Below, piece after piece: positions 25,205-33,340 of a stretch of DNA of 64,000 nt. The stretch's first letter is position 1; the number at the start of each line of letters is the position of its first letter. Below the pieces are notes generated by a model. It was not told the DNA's origin. It worked only from the letters and a program-made list of their open reading frames with translations, and ran no database searches. The stretch is from a virus: positions 1 through 64,000 of IMG/VR virus record IMGVR_UViG_3300010399_000006; one strand, written 5' to 3'. A program made the position numbers and the translations under genes.

Positions 25205-26716
25205 TTATGGTGCTACATATCCGGTCGGATTGAAGTTCGGCACCAGTCCAGCCGGTGGGAACGTCATACCGCCCATCAAACCAAGTAGATACTGGTAGTA
25301 ATCGGACGCCAGTTTGTCCTGACCGAGTTGGAAATCGTAGCCCTTCCACTTGTCCTCGTACGGCAGACCGGTGATGAACTTCTTCCAATCGATATCGCTT
25401 GCGTATTTGGATGCGTCAGCAGCGGCGCTAGCTCCGGCACCAGCGGTAGATGCACCGATCTGCGCAGCTTGGATGCCGTACTGACCGCTGATCTCCGCGA
25501 GGGCCTTTTGCAGCGCTCGGTCCTTGGCGGCTTCGCTCGATTCGTACGTCCAACCGGCGAGACCGGACTGTTGCTGGTTGACTAGATCAGCCAGACCGCG
25601 CGATTGGGCCATCGAGTAGGCACCGGAGTTGATCGCACCGGAGTTGCCGCCAGCGGTGGCGAGTGCTCGGAGGTAGTCTTCTTGCTCTTGCTGCCACAGA
25701 GGGCTCATCAGGTTGCGGAGGTAGGCGAGGGATTCGGGGTCGCCACCCGCACCAGTAACTCCACCAGCGCCACCAGCTCCACCAGCAGCGGCGCCGCTCT
25801 CACCGCGAGGACCAGCAATAGCATTGGGGTCAGCAGTGCGGGTGGGATCTAGTGCGGGATTCCACGCGTTGCCACCACCAACGATACCTCCACCGCCAAC
25901 TCCACCAGTCAGGTCAGGTGGAGTAGTTGAGACGATCCCACCGGGAGCACCACTGTCGGGCGGCTTGGTGCCAGTGCCGGGCATACCGGGTAGACCGCCG
26001 ATTGCTCCACCCATCGTGCCGGGAGTCAGACTACCGGTACCACCAGCGGAGAGCTGGTTGAGGTACCAGTCTCCGAATGGCACGTTGACCTTACCGGCTA
26101 GAGCTAGACCGCGAAAGTCATTGACGTCTTTGGGGGTGATGTTGGCGAATGCAGGATTGCGGTCGGCGAAGCTACGGTAGTACTCCGCCATTGCATTGAG
26201 GTCGTTCGGATCGCTCGGTGGCTGCATCGGAGTGACTGGTTGGACCGGTGCATGCGGTTGGAGGGTGGGGATGCCGGTAGTAGGTACTGGAGTAGTAGTT
26301 GGAGTGGTCTGTACTGGACCCGGCACTCCACCTGGAATACCCGCGCCGATACCACCGCCAACGGGTGATGCCTGCTGATACGGTTGTACATCTGCTTCGG
26401 GCATCGCCGTCGCCGTGGACTGACCAACGAATGCCGAAGACACCGGTAGCTTGACGGGCATCGTCGATACCGGTACCGGTGCCTGCGTTGGTACTTGACC
26501 ACGCTGTGGAGTGAGCATTCGAGCCCACGCCTGCGCGGCGTTGCCGAACGCCGAGAAAGCGTCTTTGCCGCCACCGGGATTGGATTGCACAGCAGCATTG
26601 GTGGCTGATGAACCGGTCTGTGAGCCCTGTTGGCCGTTACCGGCAGCTCCACCATACACGCTGTCTTGGGTGGAGTATGGATTGGTGTTTGCGTCGTATG
26701 GATTGTAGGGAGGCAT
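25205..26716 (-). CDS. Putative internal virion protein 3, Gly/Pro/Gln-rich
   Basis: 503 residues of low-complexity Gly, Pro, Val, Thr and Gln repeats (PPYNPYDANTNPYST at the start, PGGIVSTTPPDLTGGVGGGG in the middle), with a structured C-terminal helix set (EDYLRALATAGGN, ALQKALAEISGQYGIQAAQIG). The repetition gives long open frames on the opposite strand that are not genes. Likely virion-associated. Confidence 0.6.
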   Translation of the reverse strand: MPPYNPYDANTNPYSTQDSVYGGAAGNGQQGSQTGSSATNAAVQSNPGGGKDAFSAFGNAAQAWARMLTPQRGQVPTQAPVPVSTMPVKLPVSSAFVGQSTATAMPEADVQPYQQASPVGGGIGAGIPGGVPGPVQTTPTTTPVPTTGIPTLQPHAPVQPVTPMQPPSDPNDLNAMAEYYRSFADRNPAFANITPKDVNDFRGLALAGKVNVPFGDWYLNQLSAGGTGSLTPGTMGGAIGGLPGMPGTGTKPPDSGAPGGIVSTTPPDLTGGVGGGGIVGGGNAWNPALDPTRTADPNAIAGPRGESGAAAGGAGGAGGVTGAGGDPESLAYLRNLMSPLWQQEQEDYLRALATAGGNSGAINSGAYSMAQSRGLADLVNQQQSGLAGWTYESSEAAKDRALQKALAEISGQYGIQAAQIGASTAGAGASAAADASKYASDIDWKKFITGLPYEDKWKGYDFQLGQDKLASDYYQYLLGLMGGMTFPPAGLVPNFNPTGYVAP

Positions 26717-26740
26717 AATTGGTAATTCTTACTCTCCCTT

Positions 26741-27673
26741 CTACGGTTGGGTGACGTTCATGCCGCCACCGCCGACGTTACCAGTTCCAATACCTAGACC
26801 ACCGCCAACTCCAGCGGCGGGCTTAGCACTGTTGATATAGGACGTAGCGATGGCGAGAGCTACCTGTGGGTCGATACCGTAGGTGGATGCGATGGCGGTG
26901 GCAATGCCTTGGACACCAGTTTGGGTGATCTCTGGGTGCTGGCTGAGCCACTGGGCGATGCCGATGGCTTGCTGCGTGCCGCCACCAGCAGGAGCGCCAG
27001 TACCAGCCGGGGTACCGGGAGGGCCAGCAACGCCAGCAGCGTTCGGCGCACCGTTACCACTCATCCACGCTTGCTGATTACCGGTGGACTGTCTGATGAG
27101 GTTCTGGTAGTAGTCGGCATTGGTACCGCCCGGTGATCCAGACGGACTCAGTGTGGGCGGCGTCAAACCCTGATAAGCCATTGGAGTGGCTGATGTGCGG
27201 TTCCACGGCAGAGTGGGAGCGACGCGGCCGATCTCCGATTTGCCGATGTCAGACACGATTCCGGCGTTGTACTTAGTGGCGGGGTTGTCGAACGCTTGAA
27301 TGTAGCGGCGATAGAGTTCACTCTGCTCGGGGGAGAGCGGAGTCTGGTGGTACGTGGGTTTCTGGAGTGCTTGGTATGCACCCAGACCGAACTGCCCAGC
27401 AGTAGCGAGTAGGCCGTAGTTATTAGCCAGCCAGCTACCGGCACCGGCGGTTTGGGCGGGCATCTGAGTTACGCCGGTAGTTACCGGTACAGAGGTAGTT
27501 TGCGATGTGCTGCTGCCCATCCCCGGTGCACCGCCACCGGGAGTACCGGTCGTGCCGGGGGAACTGGCCGGACCCGACTTCTTCATGTTCTGGATATCGC
27601 CCAGACTGAATCCGTGAGGAGCCAGCCATTGGGCGGTATCGTCGTCGAATCCGTACTGCTGCGGTTGGGCCAT
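26741..27673 (-). CDS. Putative internal virion protein 4
   Basis: 310 residues. N-terminal YGFDDDTAQWLAPHGFSLGDIQNMKKSG, then Gly/Pro/Thr low complexity, a short structured part (SELYRRYIQAFDNPATKY) and a Gly/Ala-rich end (IATAIASTYGIDPQVALAIATSYI). Composition matches the next gene, suggesting they act together in the virion. A CCATCGTACGG sequence upstream is shared with the gene at 32150. Confidence 0.6.
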   Translation of the reverse strand: MAQPQQYGFDDDTAQWLAPHGFSLGDIQNMKKSGPASSPGTTGTPGGGAPGMGSSTSQTTSVPVTTGVTQMPAQTAGAGSWLANNYGLLATAGQFGLGAYQALQKPTYHQTPLSPEQSELYRRYIQAFDNPATKYNAGIVSDIGKSEIGRVAPTLPWNRTSATPMAYQGLTPPTLSPSGSPGGTNADYYQNLIRQSTGNQQAWMSGNGAPNAAGVAGPPGTPAGTGAPAGGGTQQAIGIAQWLSQHPEITQTGVQGIATAIASTYGIDPQVALAIATSYINSAKPAAGVGGGLGIGTGNVGGGGMNVTQP

Positions 27674-27775
27674 CTTAGATCACTCTCGATTTCTGCCCTG
27701 GGTGATCCCGTACGATGGCGGTTCAGGACTGTACCAAATCGGATTGTACATCAGTAATCAGTAGGAGAGAAGTTT

Positions 27776-29470
27776 CTATTGCAATGAGATCCAGATTGTG
27801 AATGAAACATGGATGTTGTTCGTACCGTTGGGCCAGTTGCCGAGGTTGGCGTAGAACACTCGTACGTACCCCGTGCCGACCGCTGTTTGAGCGAGACCGG
27901 TACCGTATGTGGTAAAGCCGTCCACTGAGTAGGTATAGGGAGTGGAAGCGATTACTGCTGCTAGACCGGATGCGGGGATAGCCACGCGGAGTTCACTGGG
28001 GGTAGTGGCAGTGGTCGTGGAGTCGAGTTTGACCATTAGGCACATCAGCTTGGGGCCGATGAGGAAGTAGCGGTAGGTGGTCTGGTCGGCCGATTGGACA
28101 GTCCAAGTGCCGGTGCCGGAAGTGAAGTTGCCGGATGCGTATGCTACGTCAGTGGGGGTGGTGACGAGAGCTGTTTCGGTGGCGAGGGTGCCACCACCAG
28201 CGGCGTTCTGATGATTGTGTGTGGAGTTAGTGAATGACGCAATGGTGGGGGTAACGATCGTCGGCGAGGTGCCGAACACCAGTGCACCAGATCCCGTCTC
28301 GTCAGTGACAGCGGCGGCGAGGTTGGCACTCGACGGAGTAGCTAGAAACGTCGCTACATTCGCGGCCAGTCCACTGACTCCAGTGCTGATCGGCAGTCCG
28401 GTGCAGTTGGTGAGAGTGCCTGATGTGGGGGTACCGAGGATTGGAGTAACTAGTGTTGGGGAGGTGGCGAAGACGTTAGCGCCAGAGCCGGTTTCGTCAG
28501 TCAGTGCGGCGGCGAGATTAGCACTGGAGGGCGTGGCGAGGAAGGTAGCTACGTTCGACGCTAGACCACTGACACCGGTACTGATGGGGAGACCAGTACA
28601 GTTAGTAAGTACTCCTGCGCTGGGGGTGCCGATGTTGGGGGTTACTAGGACTGGACTGGTATCTACGACGAATTTGGTACCGGTGCCTGTTTGAGAGGCA
28701 ATGGAGGTGGCATTACCTACAGAAGTAATTGGTCCCGTCAAGTTTGCGTTGGTGACCACTGTCGTTGCTAGGGTGGCCGTCGCTGCGTTGCCGGTCGTGT
28801 TAGCGGCGTTGTTCGGGATATCACCATATATTTGTTTGTCAACGATGCAGCGTCCACCGAGAGTGGACTGTTTGACAATCTGGTTGGCACCACCGGTAGT
28901 GGAGAGATCAGCAGCAGTTCCACCGCGAGCCAGGGCGAGCTGGCCGGTAGCTATTTTCGATGCGTCTAGGAACGGCACATCGGCGGCAGGTATCAGCCCA
29001 ACAGTAAATACCGCACCGACTCCAGCTTGCTTGACGTACTGACCAGCGCCGCCAGTGGCTGATAGGTCGGTGCCGGTGCCGCCGAACGCCAATCCGGTGA
29101 TGCCAGTTCCACTAGTGGGCGATAGACCAGTACGAGATCCTACCGGTATGGCGTTGTCGTACGCTCTGATTCTGATCTCGCACGGTGCTTGGGCGATCGA
29201 GCACCGCACCATCACCACTCCCTGTTGGGTGGAGGTGTTCGGCGTCCAGAGCTGGCGGTCGCACTCGTAGTAGTAGATGAAACCGCCCGACATGACCGTA
29301 CCGGCGATGCTGTTCGGGGTGATGCCAGTGGGCAGGGTATGGGGGACGCTAAACGCCGTACCGGCAGCAGCCGGAGAGTCGATCGCGGTGACCGACTCGT
29401 AGGCTAACTGGCCGAGCAGGCGTTGGAGTAGCGATTTGGCCTTCTCCCAATCGAAGAAGGTGACACGCAT
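27776..29470 (-). CDS. Tail fibre protein with 65-residue tandem repeats
   Basis: 564 residues. The N-terminal about 60 (WEKAKSLLQRLLGQLAY) may attach to the tail. The middle holds Thr/Gly repeats of phage-fibre type, including two near-identical copies of a 65-residue unit with cores LTNCTGLPISTGVSGLA and VATFLATPSSANLAAA, and a partial third. A C-terminal domain (TPYTYSVDGFTTYGTG ... NIHVSFTIWISLQ) would bind the receptor. Trimeric beta structure is expected. Recombination between repeats could change fibre length. Confidence 0.8.
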   Translation of the reverse strand: MRVTFFDWEKAKSLLQRLLGQLAYESVTAIDSPAAAGTAFSVPHTLPTGITPNSIAGTVMSGGFIYYYECDRQLWTPNTSTQQGVVMVRCSIAQAPCEIRIRAYDNAIPVGSRTGLSPTSGTGITGLAFGGTGTDLSATGGAGQYVKQAGVGAVFTVGLIPAADVPFLDASKIATGQLALARGGTAADLSTTGGANQIVKQSTLGGRCIVDKQIYGDIPNNAANTTGNAATATLATTVVTNANLTGPITSVGNATSIASQTGTGTKFVVDTSPVLVTPNIGTPSAGVLTNCTGLPISTGVSGLASNVATFLATPSSANLAAALTDETGSGANVFATSPTLVTPILGTPTSGTLTNCTGLPISTGVSGLAANVATFLATPSSANLAAAVTDETGSGALVFGTSPTIVTPTIASFTNSTHNHQNAAGGGTLATETALVTTPTDVAYASGNFTSGTGTWTVQSADQTTYRYFLIGPKLMCLMVKLDSTTTATTPSELRVAIPASGLAAVIASTPYTYSVDGFTTYGTGLAQTAVGTGYVRVFYANLGNWPNGTNNIHVSFTIWISLQ

Positions 29471-30007
29471 TTACTTAGCCTTCTTCTTAGCGGGCTTCTT
29501 CTTCTTAGGAGTAGATACCGGAACAGGTTCCTCTTCGGCTTCCTCAACTTCCTCTTCCGGCTCTTCGACTTCTTCGACTTCTTCGACCGGTTCTGGCTCT
29601 GACTCTGGCTCTGGCTCTGACTCGGGTTCCACTTCCATCTCGACTGGCAGATCGGCCTTCGTGACAGGTACCACTCGTCCTGTCTCAGGTTCCGGTTCAG
29701 GTTCTGGCTGGAGATCGGGAATCGGATCTGGTTCTACTGCTGGTCCTACGTCGATCACCGGATTGGAAGTGTCGTTGGTGGGCATGACGCTAGTAGGTAC
29801 CGGTGCGGCGGTGGGGTGTTTCTTGAACGCGTTCCGAGCGGCGTTCGACTGATCTGCTGTCAGGTGGTCGCACGGCTTACCGAATGCCAGATCGCACGCC
29901 AGCGGGTGGAACTCCACACCGGCCGTGGCGCAGTACTGTTCCACTGCTTTGGCGGTGGCGCCGCCTTCGACCATCGCTTCGATCACACGCATCGTCTTCC
30001 TGTTCAT
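29471..30007 (-). CDS. Acidic Pro/Glu-rich protein with lysine tail
   Basis: 178 residues from an ATG preceded by GAGGAGGACGTG; a longer frame into the upstream gene is rejected. The N-terminal about 65 residues are a small helical domain with three cysteines (RVIEAMVEGGATAKAVEQYCA). The rest is PEPEPEPE, EEVEEVEEPEEE and KKKKPAKKKAK, encoded by CTT/TCG-like microsatellite DNA. Unstructured linker or DNA/protein mimic; function unknown. Confidence 0.7.
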   Translation of the reverse strand: MNRKTMRVIEAMVEGGATAKAVEQYCATAGVEFHPLACDLAFGKPCDHLTADQSNAARNAFKKHPTAAPVPTSVMPTNDTSNPVIDVGPAVEPDPIPDLQPEPEPEPETGRVVPVTKADLPVEMEVEPESEPEPESEPEPVEEVEEVEEPEEEVEEAEEEPVPVSTPKKKKPAKKKAK

Positions 30008-30017
30008 CACGTCCTCC

Positions 30018-32150
30018 TCATAGATTGCTGGACACTGCTGTTGGGTTGGACCTCTGAATACGCTCACCGAGGATTTGTACGGTAGCACTGGCACCGGAGA
30101 AGTTGAAGTACTCCGGTCCAGCCTTACCGGTGTGCTTGATAGCGATAGTCATGCGTTCGTCTGATTGCCACAGGTCAACGGTCATCGGTTGGTAATCCCC
30201 CGACGCCAGCGGAGCAATCTCGATAGTATTCTCCGCATCCCACGTCGTGCCACCATCGAACGACACGCGATAAGTAGTCGTAGAGTCTGTTTGGTCTCCG
30301 GTGATCTTGTGGTCAATATCGATGGTCTCCACGAGGAAGGTTTGTTTGGGGTCTTTGGTGATCAGTGGCCGCACCCAGTACTCGGCGGTTACTTCACGTT
30401 CGGTACCAGTGATGTTGTCGAGAGTCTGACCGGTGCGGAGTTTGATGATGTCTTTGGTGTCCTTCAGCGCAGCCCACATCTCCCGCCGAGTCTCGCCTTG
30501 CGGCTTCATGTACATCAGGTCGTTGATCTCCAGATCAGCGCCATCCACTCCGGTGATGGTGATCGGTCCAGTCCACGTCTGCGTGATCAGACTATAGACA
30601 TACAGTTTCCCCGGCTGTAGGTATACCCATACTTCTTCGTCGTCAACGTTGATCCGTAACAGTGGGTAAAGACCACCGGAGTTGGCTACCTGGAGTGGTG
30701 CCGTAGCTGCCAGTGTGGTGGAGTTGAACAAGGTCTCGCGCATACCGGGACCGGCCAGCGGGGTGGGATTGCCGTCGCCGCTCCATTCGTAGACTTCGTT
30801 CTCTCCGACAAAGTACAGCCGGTTGCGGAAGTGGTCGATTGCCGTGGTAGATATGCAGCCGACGTTCTCCAACAGTCTCAGGAAGACAATTGGTAGATCG
30901 GCGTTGTCCTGCTGGCCGAACACCCATATCCCGTTCGACTTGAACGCACACAACATTCCGTTGATGGATCTGACAGTTGTAAGCGGTCCTTCGATCTCCC
31001 GGCAGTCGTAGTAGGCGTTTGGTCTCCAGTTCGATGGGCTATCGACTTCGCACCACATCAACCGGGACATATTCATGACCTGATCGCCGAGCGGTTCGGC
31101 CGAGTTGCAGTAGGACTTGGTGAATACGAACCGCTCTTGGTAGAACGCTAGTCCCTTGCCGACACCCGTTTTGTCGCCTACGTCCACTGAGCCGGTGACG
31201 GCAGCTACGCTGGCGTTGCCCGGCTTGTACTTGATGTAGGCGGTCACTCCGGCTGGCAGGAGGAACGACTTGACGAACGTCTGCCACTCCGGGTTGATCG
31301 ACGACGACGCCACCAGTATGTCCATCGATCCCCACACCGTAGTCCCAGCGGCGTCTTCCACGGTCACGGTGAACGGCATGCTGGTAGTTGCACTTCGGGC
31401 CTTGAACTGTGGGCGAACGGTGACCCAATTGGGCTCGGTGGTGGTAAGTACGCTACCGAACGTCTTAGCGGAATCACCAGCGGCGGCGATGGTCAGAGTT
31501 CGGACATTACCCGTTACGGCGACGGTGCAGCCGGTGAGGGTCCACTTGGCAGCATTCTCAAACTGAGTGGCAACGTCTGTACCGTTCAGCAGATTGTTGA
31601 ACCCACGAGCCTCAGCTATACCGGCTAGGAAGAGGCGGTGGTTGTAGCTAGTGATCGAGTTACCACTGAATCCGGACAGGACTCCAGCGCTGATCGTACC
31701 GAAGGCATTGGTATCGACCGTGGTGCCGTCGTACGACACCCCAGTGTCGTATAGGTTGGGGTGCTGGAGCATATACACCTTACCCAGAAATCCCACACTG
31801 TCAACCGCGTAGAAGTTGAGAGATCCTATATCAGAGTACGTACCGTCCGTAGCTCTCAAAGACATATATCCGCCAGTCGTGTTGGACGACGGAGAGGCAA
31901 TGAGCTTGTCAGTACCGGAAAGAACGTCAGCAGCCGTGTAGTGGATCAGTCGTCCGGTCTGCGCGGATGGTTGGTCCGAGTCTCGCATCCAACCAGATCG
32001 CATCTCAACGCGCGGTCCCGATCGAATAAAGACATTCTTAGCCATCGGCGTGGCTCCCGGTGGGATCTTCGCCAGATCACCTGCCGTGAACAGACCCGCA
32101 CCAATCGAAATTGGTAGCGCCTGACGGTTGGACTTGTATTTAGCTGCCAT
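30018..32150 (-). CDS. Tail stabilisation/needle-adaptor-like protein (podovirus type)
   Basis: 710 residues, beta-rich throughout, with repeated kelch-like strands (HRLFLAGIAEARGF, LAFYQERFVFTKSY, NRLYFVGENEVYEWSGDG, EEVWVYLQPGKLYVYSL). Size and layout fit the P22 gp10-type or tail tubular protein B-type component that joins the head-tail adaptor to the tail tip. Its neighbour at 32561 resembles the adaptor. No active-site motif. Assignment is by fold style and order, not by a signature. Confidence 0.65.
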   Translation of the reverse strand: MAAKYKSNRQALPISIGAGLFTAGDLAKIPPGATPMAKNVFIRSGPRVEMRSGWMRDSDQPSAQTGRLIHYTAADVLSGTDKLIASPSSNTTGGYMSLRATDGTYSDIGSLNFYAVDSVGFLGKVYMLQHPNLYDTGVSYDGTTVDTNAFGTISAGVLSGFSGNSITSYNHRLFLAGIAEARGFNNLLNGTDVATQFENAAKWTLTGCTVAVTGNVRTLTIAAAGDSAKTFGSVLTTTEPNWVTVRPQFKARSATTSMPFTVTVEDAAGTTVWGSMDILVASSSINPEWQTFVKSFLLPAGVTAYIKYKPGNASVAAVTGSVDVGDKTGVGKGLAFYQERFVFTKSYCNSAEPLGDQVMNMSRLMWCEVDSPSNWRPNAYYDCREIEGPLTTVRSINGMLCAFKSNGIWVFGQQDNADLPIVFLRLLENVGCISTTAIDHFRNRLYFVGENEVYEWSGDGNPTPLAGPGMRETLFNSTTLAATAPLQVANSGGLYPLLRINVDDEEVWVYLQPGKLYVYSLITQTWTGPITITGVDGADLEINDLMYMKPQGETRREMWAALKDTKDIIKLRTGQTLDNITGTEREVTAEYWVRPLITKDPKQTFLVETIDIDHKITGDQTDSTTTYRVSFDGGTTWDAENTIEIAPLASGDYQPMTVDLWQSDERMTIAIKHTGKAGPEYFNFSGASATVQILGERIQRSNPTAVSSNL

Positions 32151-32211
32151 AATTACGGGAATCTACCGTACGATGGTTTCACACTTCACTTCGCAAAACA
32201 GGAGACTGCAA

Positions 32212-32544
32212 ATGAAGAGAATTTCTCTGACTATGGTCGTACTCTTTGCCCTGGCTACCAGTGCCGTACCTGACTGCTTCCAGATCTGCTACCAGGAAGG
32301 CTATTGCGTGTGGATCTGCGACGGCCGGGACTACAACCAGGAACTCACCGAAGTCCCTAACTGGTGCGTGTATGACTCCGGCGATCGGGTGTTCGTTCAT
32401 TCGTCTGGGCCGTTCCAACCGGACAAGTGGTACGTGGTGCATTACGACGATCCAGACCAGAACGCTAAGGCGTATCAGTACTCTCTCAACGGATGGTCCG
32501 TAGACTGGTACGTTGGCGGGTGCTACATCTTCAACTTGTCGTAG
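32212..32544 (+). CDS. Secreted Cys-rich protein encoded against the late operon
   Basis: 110 residues. MKRISLTMVVLFALATSAVP is a clear signal peptide with a likely cut after ATSA. The mature part has Cys pairs (DCFQICYQEGYCVWICDG, CVYDSG, GGCYIF) and many Trp/Tyr residues, a compact disulphide-bonded domain of SH3-like length. GGAG lies upstream of the ATG. It is the only rightward gene inside the leftward structural block, so it needs its own promoter (TTGGAC with TAATTA near 32130-32155 is weak). Typical of a moron gene acting in the host periplasm. Confidence 0.75.
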   Translation: MKRISLTMVVLFALATSAVPDCFQICYQEGYCVWICDGRDYNQELTEVPNWCVYDSGDRVFVHSSGPFQPDKWYVVHYDDPDQNAKAYQYSLNGWSVDWYVGGCYIFNLS

Positions 32545-32560
32545 ACCACTGACATCAGAG

Positions 32561-33283
32561 CTAGTTACCACCGTACACCCCAACTCTATCAATAAGTCCT
32601 TCCACATCTATGTGCTGCGACTGCGCCGCATCTTCCACAGCACCGATGTTGAGGGACAGATCCAACTTAACCTTTACCTCAGCGTCCCACGCCGCCATCT
32701 TGTCCAACCACCCCTTGGATCTAGCACCGATCGCCGCTGCTAGGAGCACGGCGGTGTCGTGCCACAAATCAGACATCACTGGAGCGTCGTCATCGGCACT
32801 CATCGACGGCTCTCGCTGGATACCGTGGTAGAGCAGTAGAGTTCGGTAATCAGTTGGAGTTACTGATGGCGTTGGGTAGTAGTAGATACTGTGGCCGCGC
32901 ATCGTCCATAGCGTGGGAAAGCCTTTGCGAGTTGCTGGTTTGGCGACGGTATCGAACTTCTCCGGACGGAAGTAGCTCATCGGTTGAGCGCGGTCGAAGT
33001 TGTGATTGGGGGACTGTTTGTTGTACGTACCTACCGATGTAATTAGCAGCTTGTCGCCGGGCATCGCTTGGTTGTTGATGCCGTCGATGGTCAACTCAGA
33101 ATCCCATGAGCATCGGAGTTCGGGGAAGAGGTCGATGCCGCGCTCCAATCCCTTGATGCCCATCAGTACCACGTCGTTGAGCCCACGGTTGACCCACGAC
33201 TGGACATCGGCATAGAACGGATCAGAGGTACGCATGTTGACTAGCATGCGCATCACTTCTGATTTCATTTCGAGGTTGTTCAT
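32561..33283 (-). CDS. Head-tail adaptor (tail tubular protein A / gp4-like)
   Basis: 240 residues. N-terminal helices (MKSEVMRMLVNMRTSDPFYADVQSWVNRG) begin like the adaptor proteins that bind under the portal, and a C-terminal domain is helical (WHDTAVLLAAAIGARSKGW, WDAEVKVKLDLSL). A central beta part contains TMRGHSIYYYPTPSVTPTDYRTLLLYY-like strands. The position next to the stabilisation protein supports the call; no exact signature was seen. Confidence 0.65.
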   Translation of the reverse strand: MNNLEMKSEVMRMLVNMRTSDPFYADVQSWVNRGLNDVVLMGIKGLERGIDLFPELRCSWDSELTIDGINNQAMPGDKLLITSVGTYNKQSPNHNFDRAQPMSYFRPEKFDTVAKPATRKGFPTLWTMRGHSIYYYPTPSVTPTDYRTLLLYHGIQREPSMSADDDAPVMSDLWHDTAVLLAAAIGARSKGWLDKMAAWDAEVKVKLDLSLNIGAVEDAAQSQHIDVEGLIDRVGVYGGN

Positions 33284-33340
33284 CTTGTTTTAGTTTTCGT
33301 ACGGAAGTTGAAACTAGTTAGTGTTCGAGCTGGTCTTGTT

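Noticed and set aside
25328-26708. Several rightward frames opposite the Gly/Pro-rich virion gene
   Set aside because: By-products of repetitive Gly/Pro/Thr codons on the other strand.
28240-28650. Possible CRISPR-like repeat
   Set aside because: Repeats are long coding units in a tail fibre, not short repeats with unique spacers. No CRISPR array was seen in the window.
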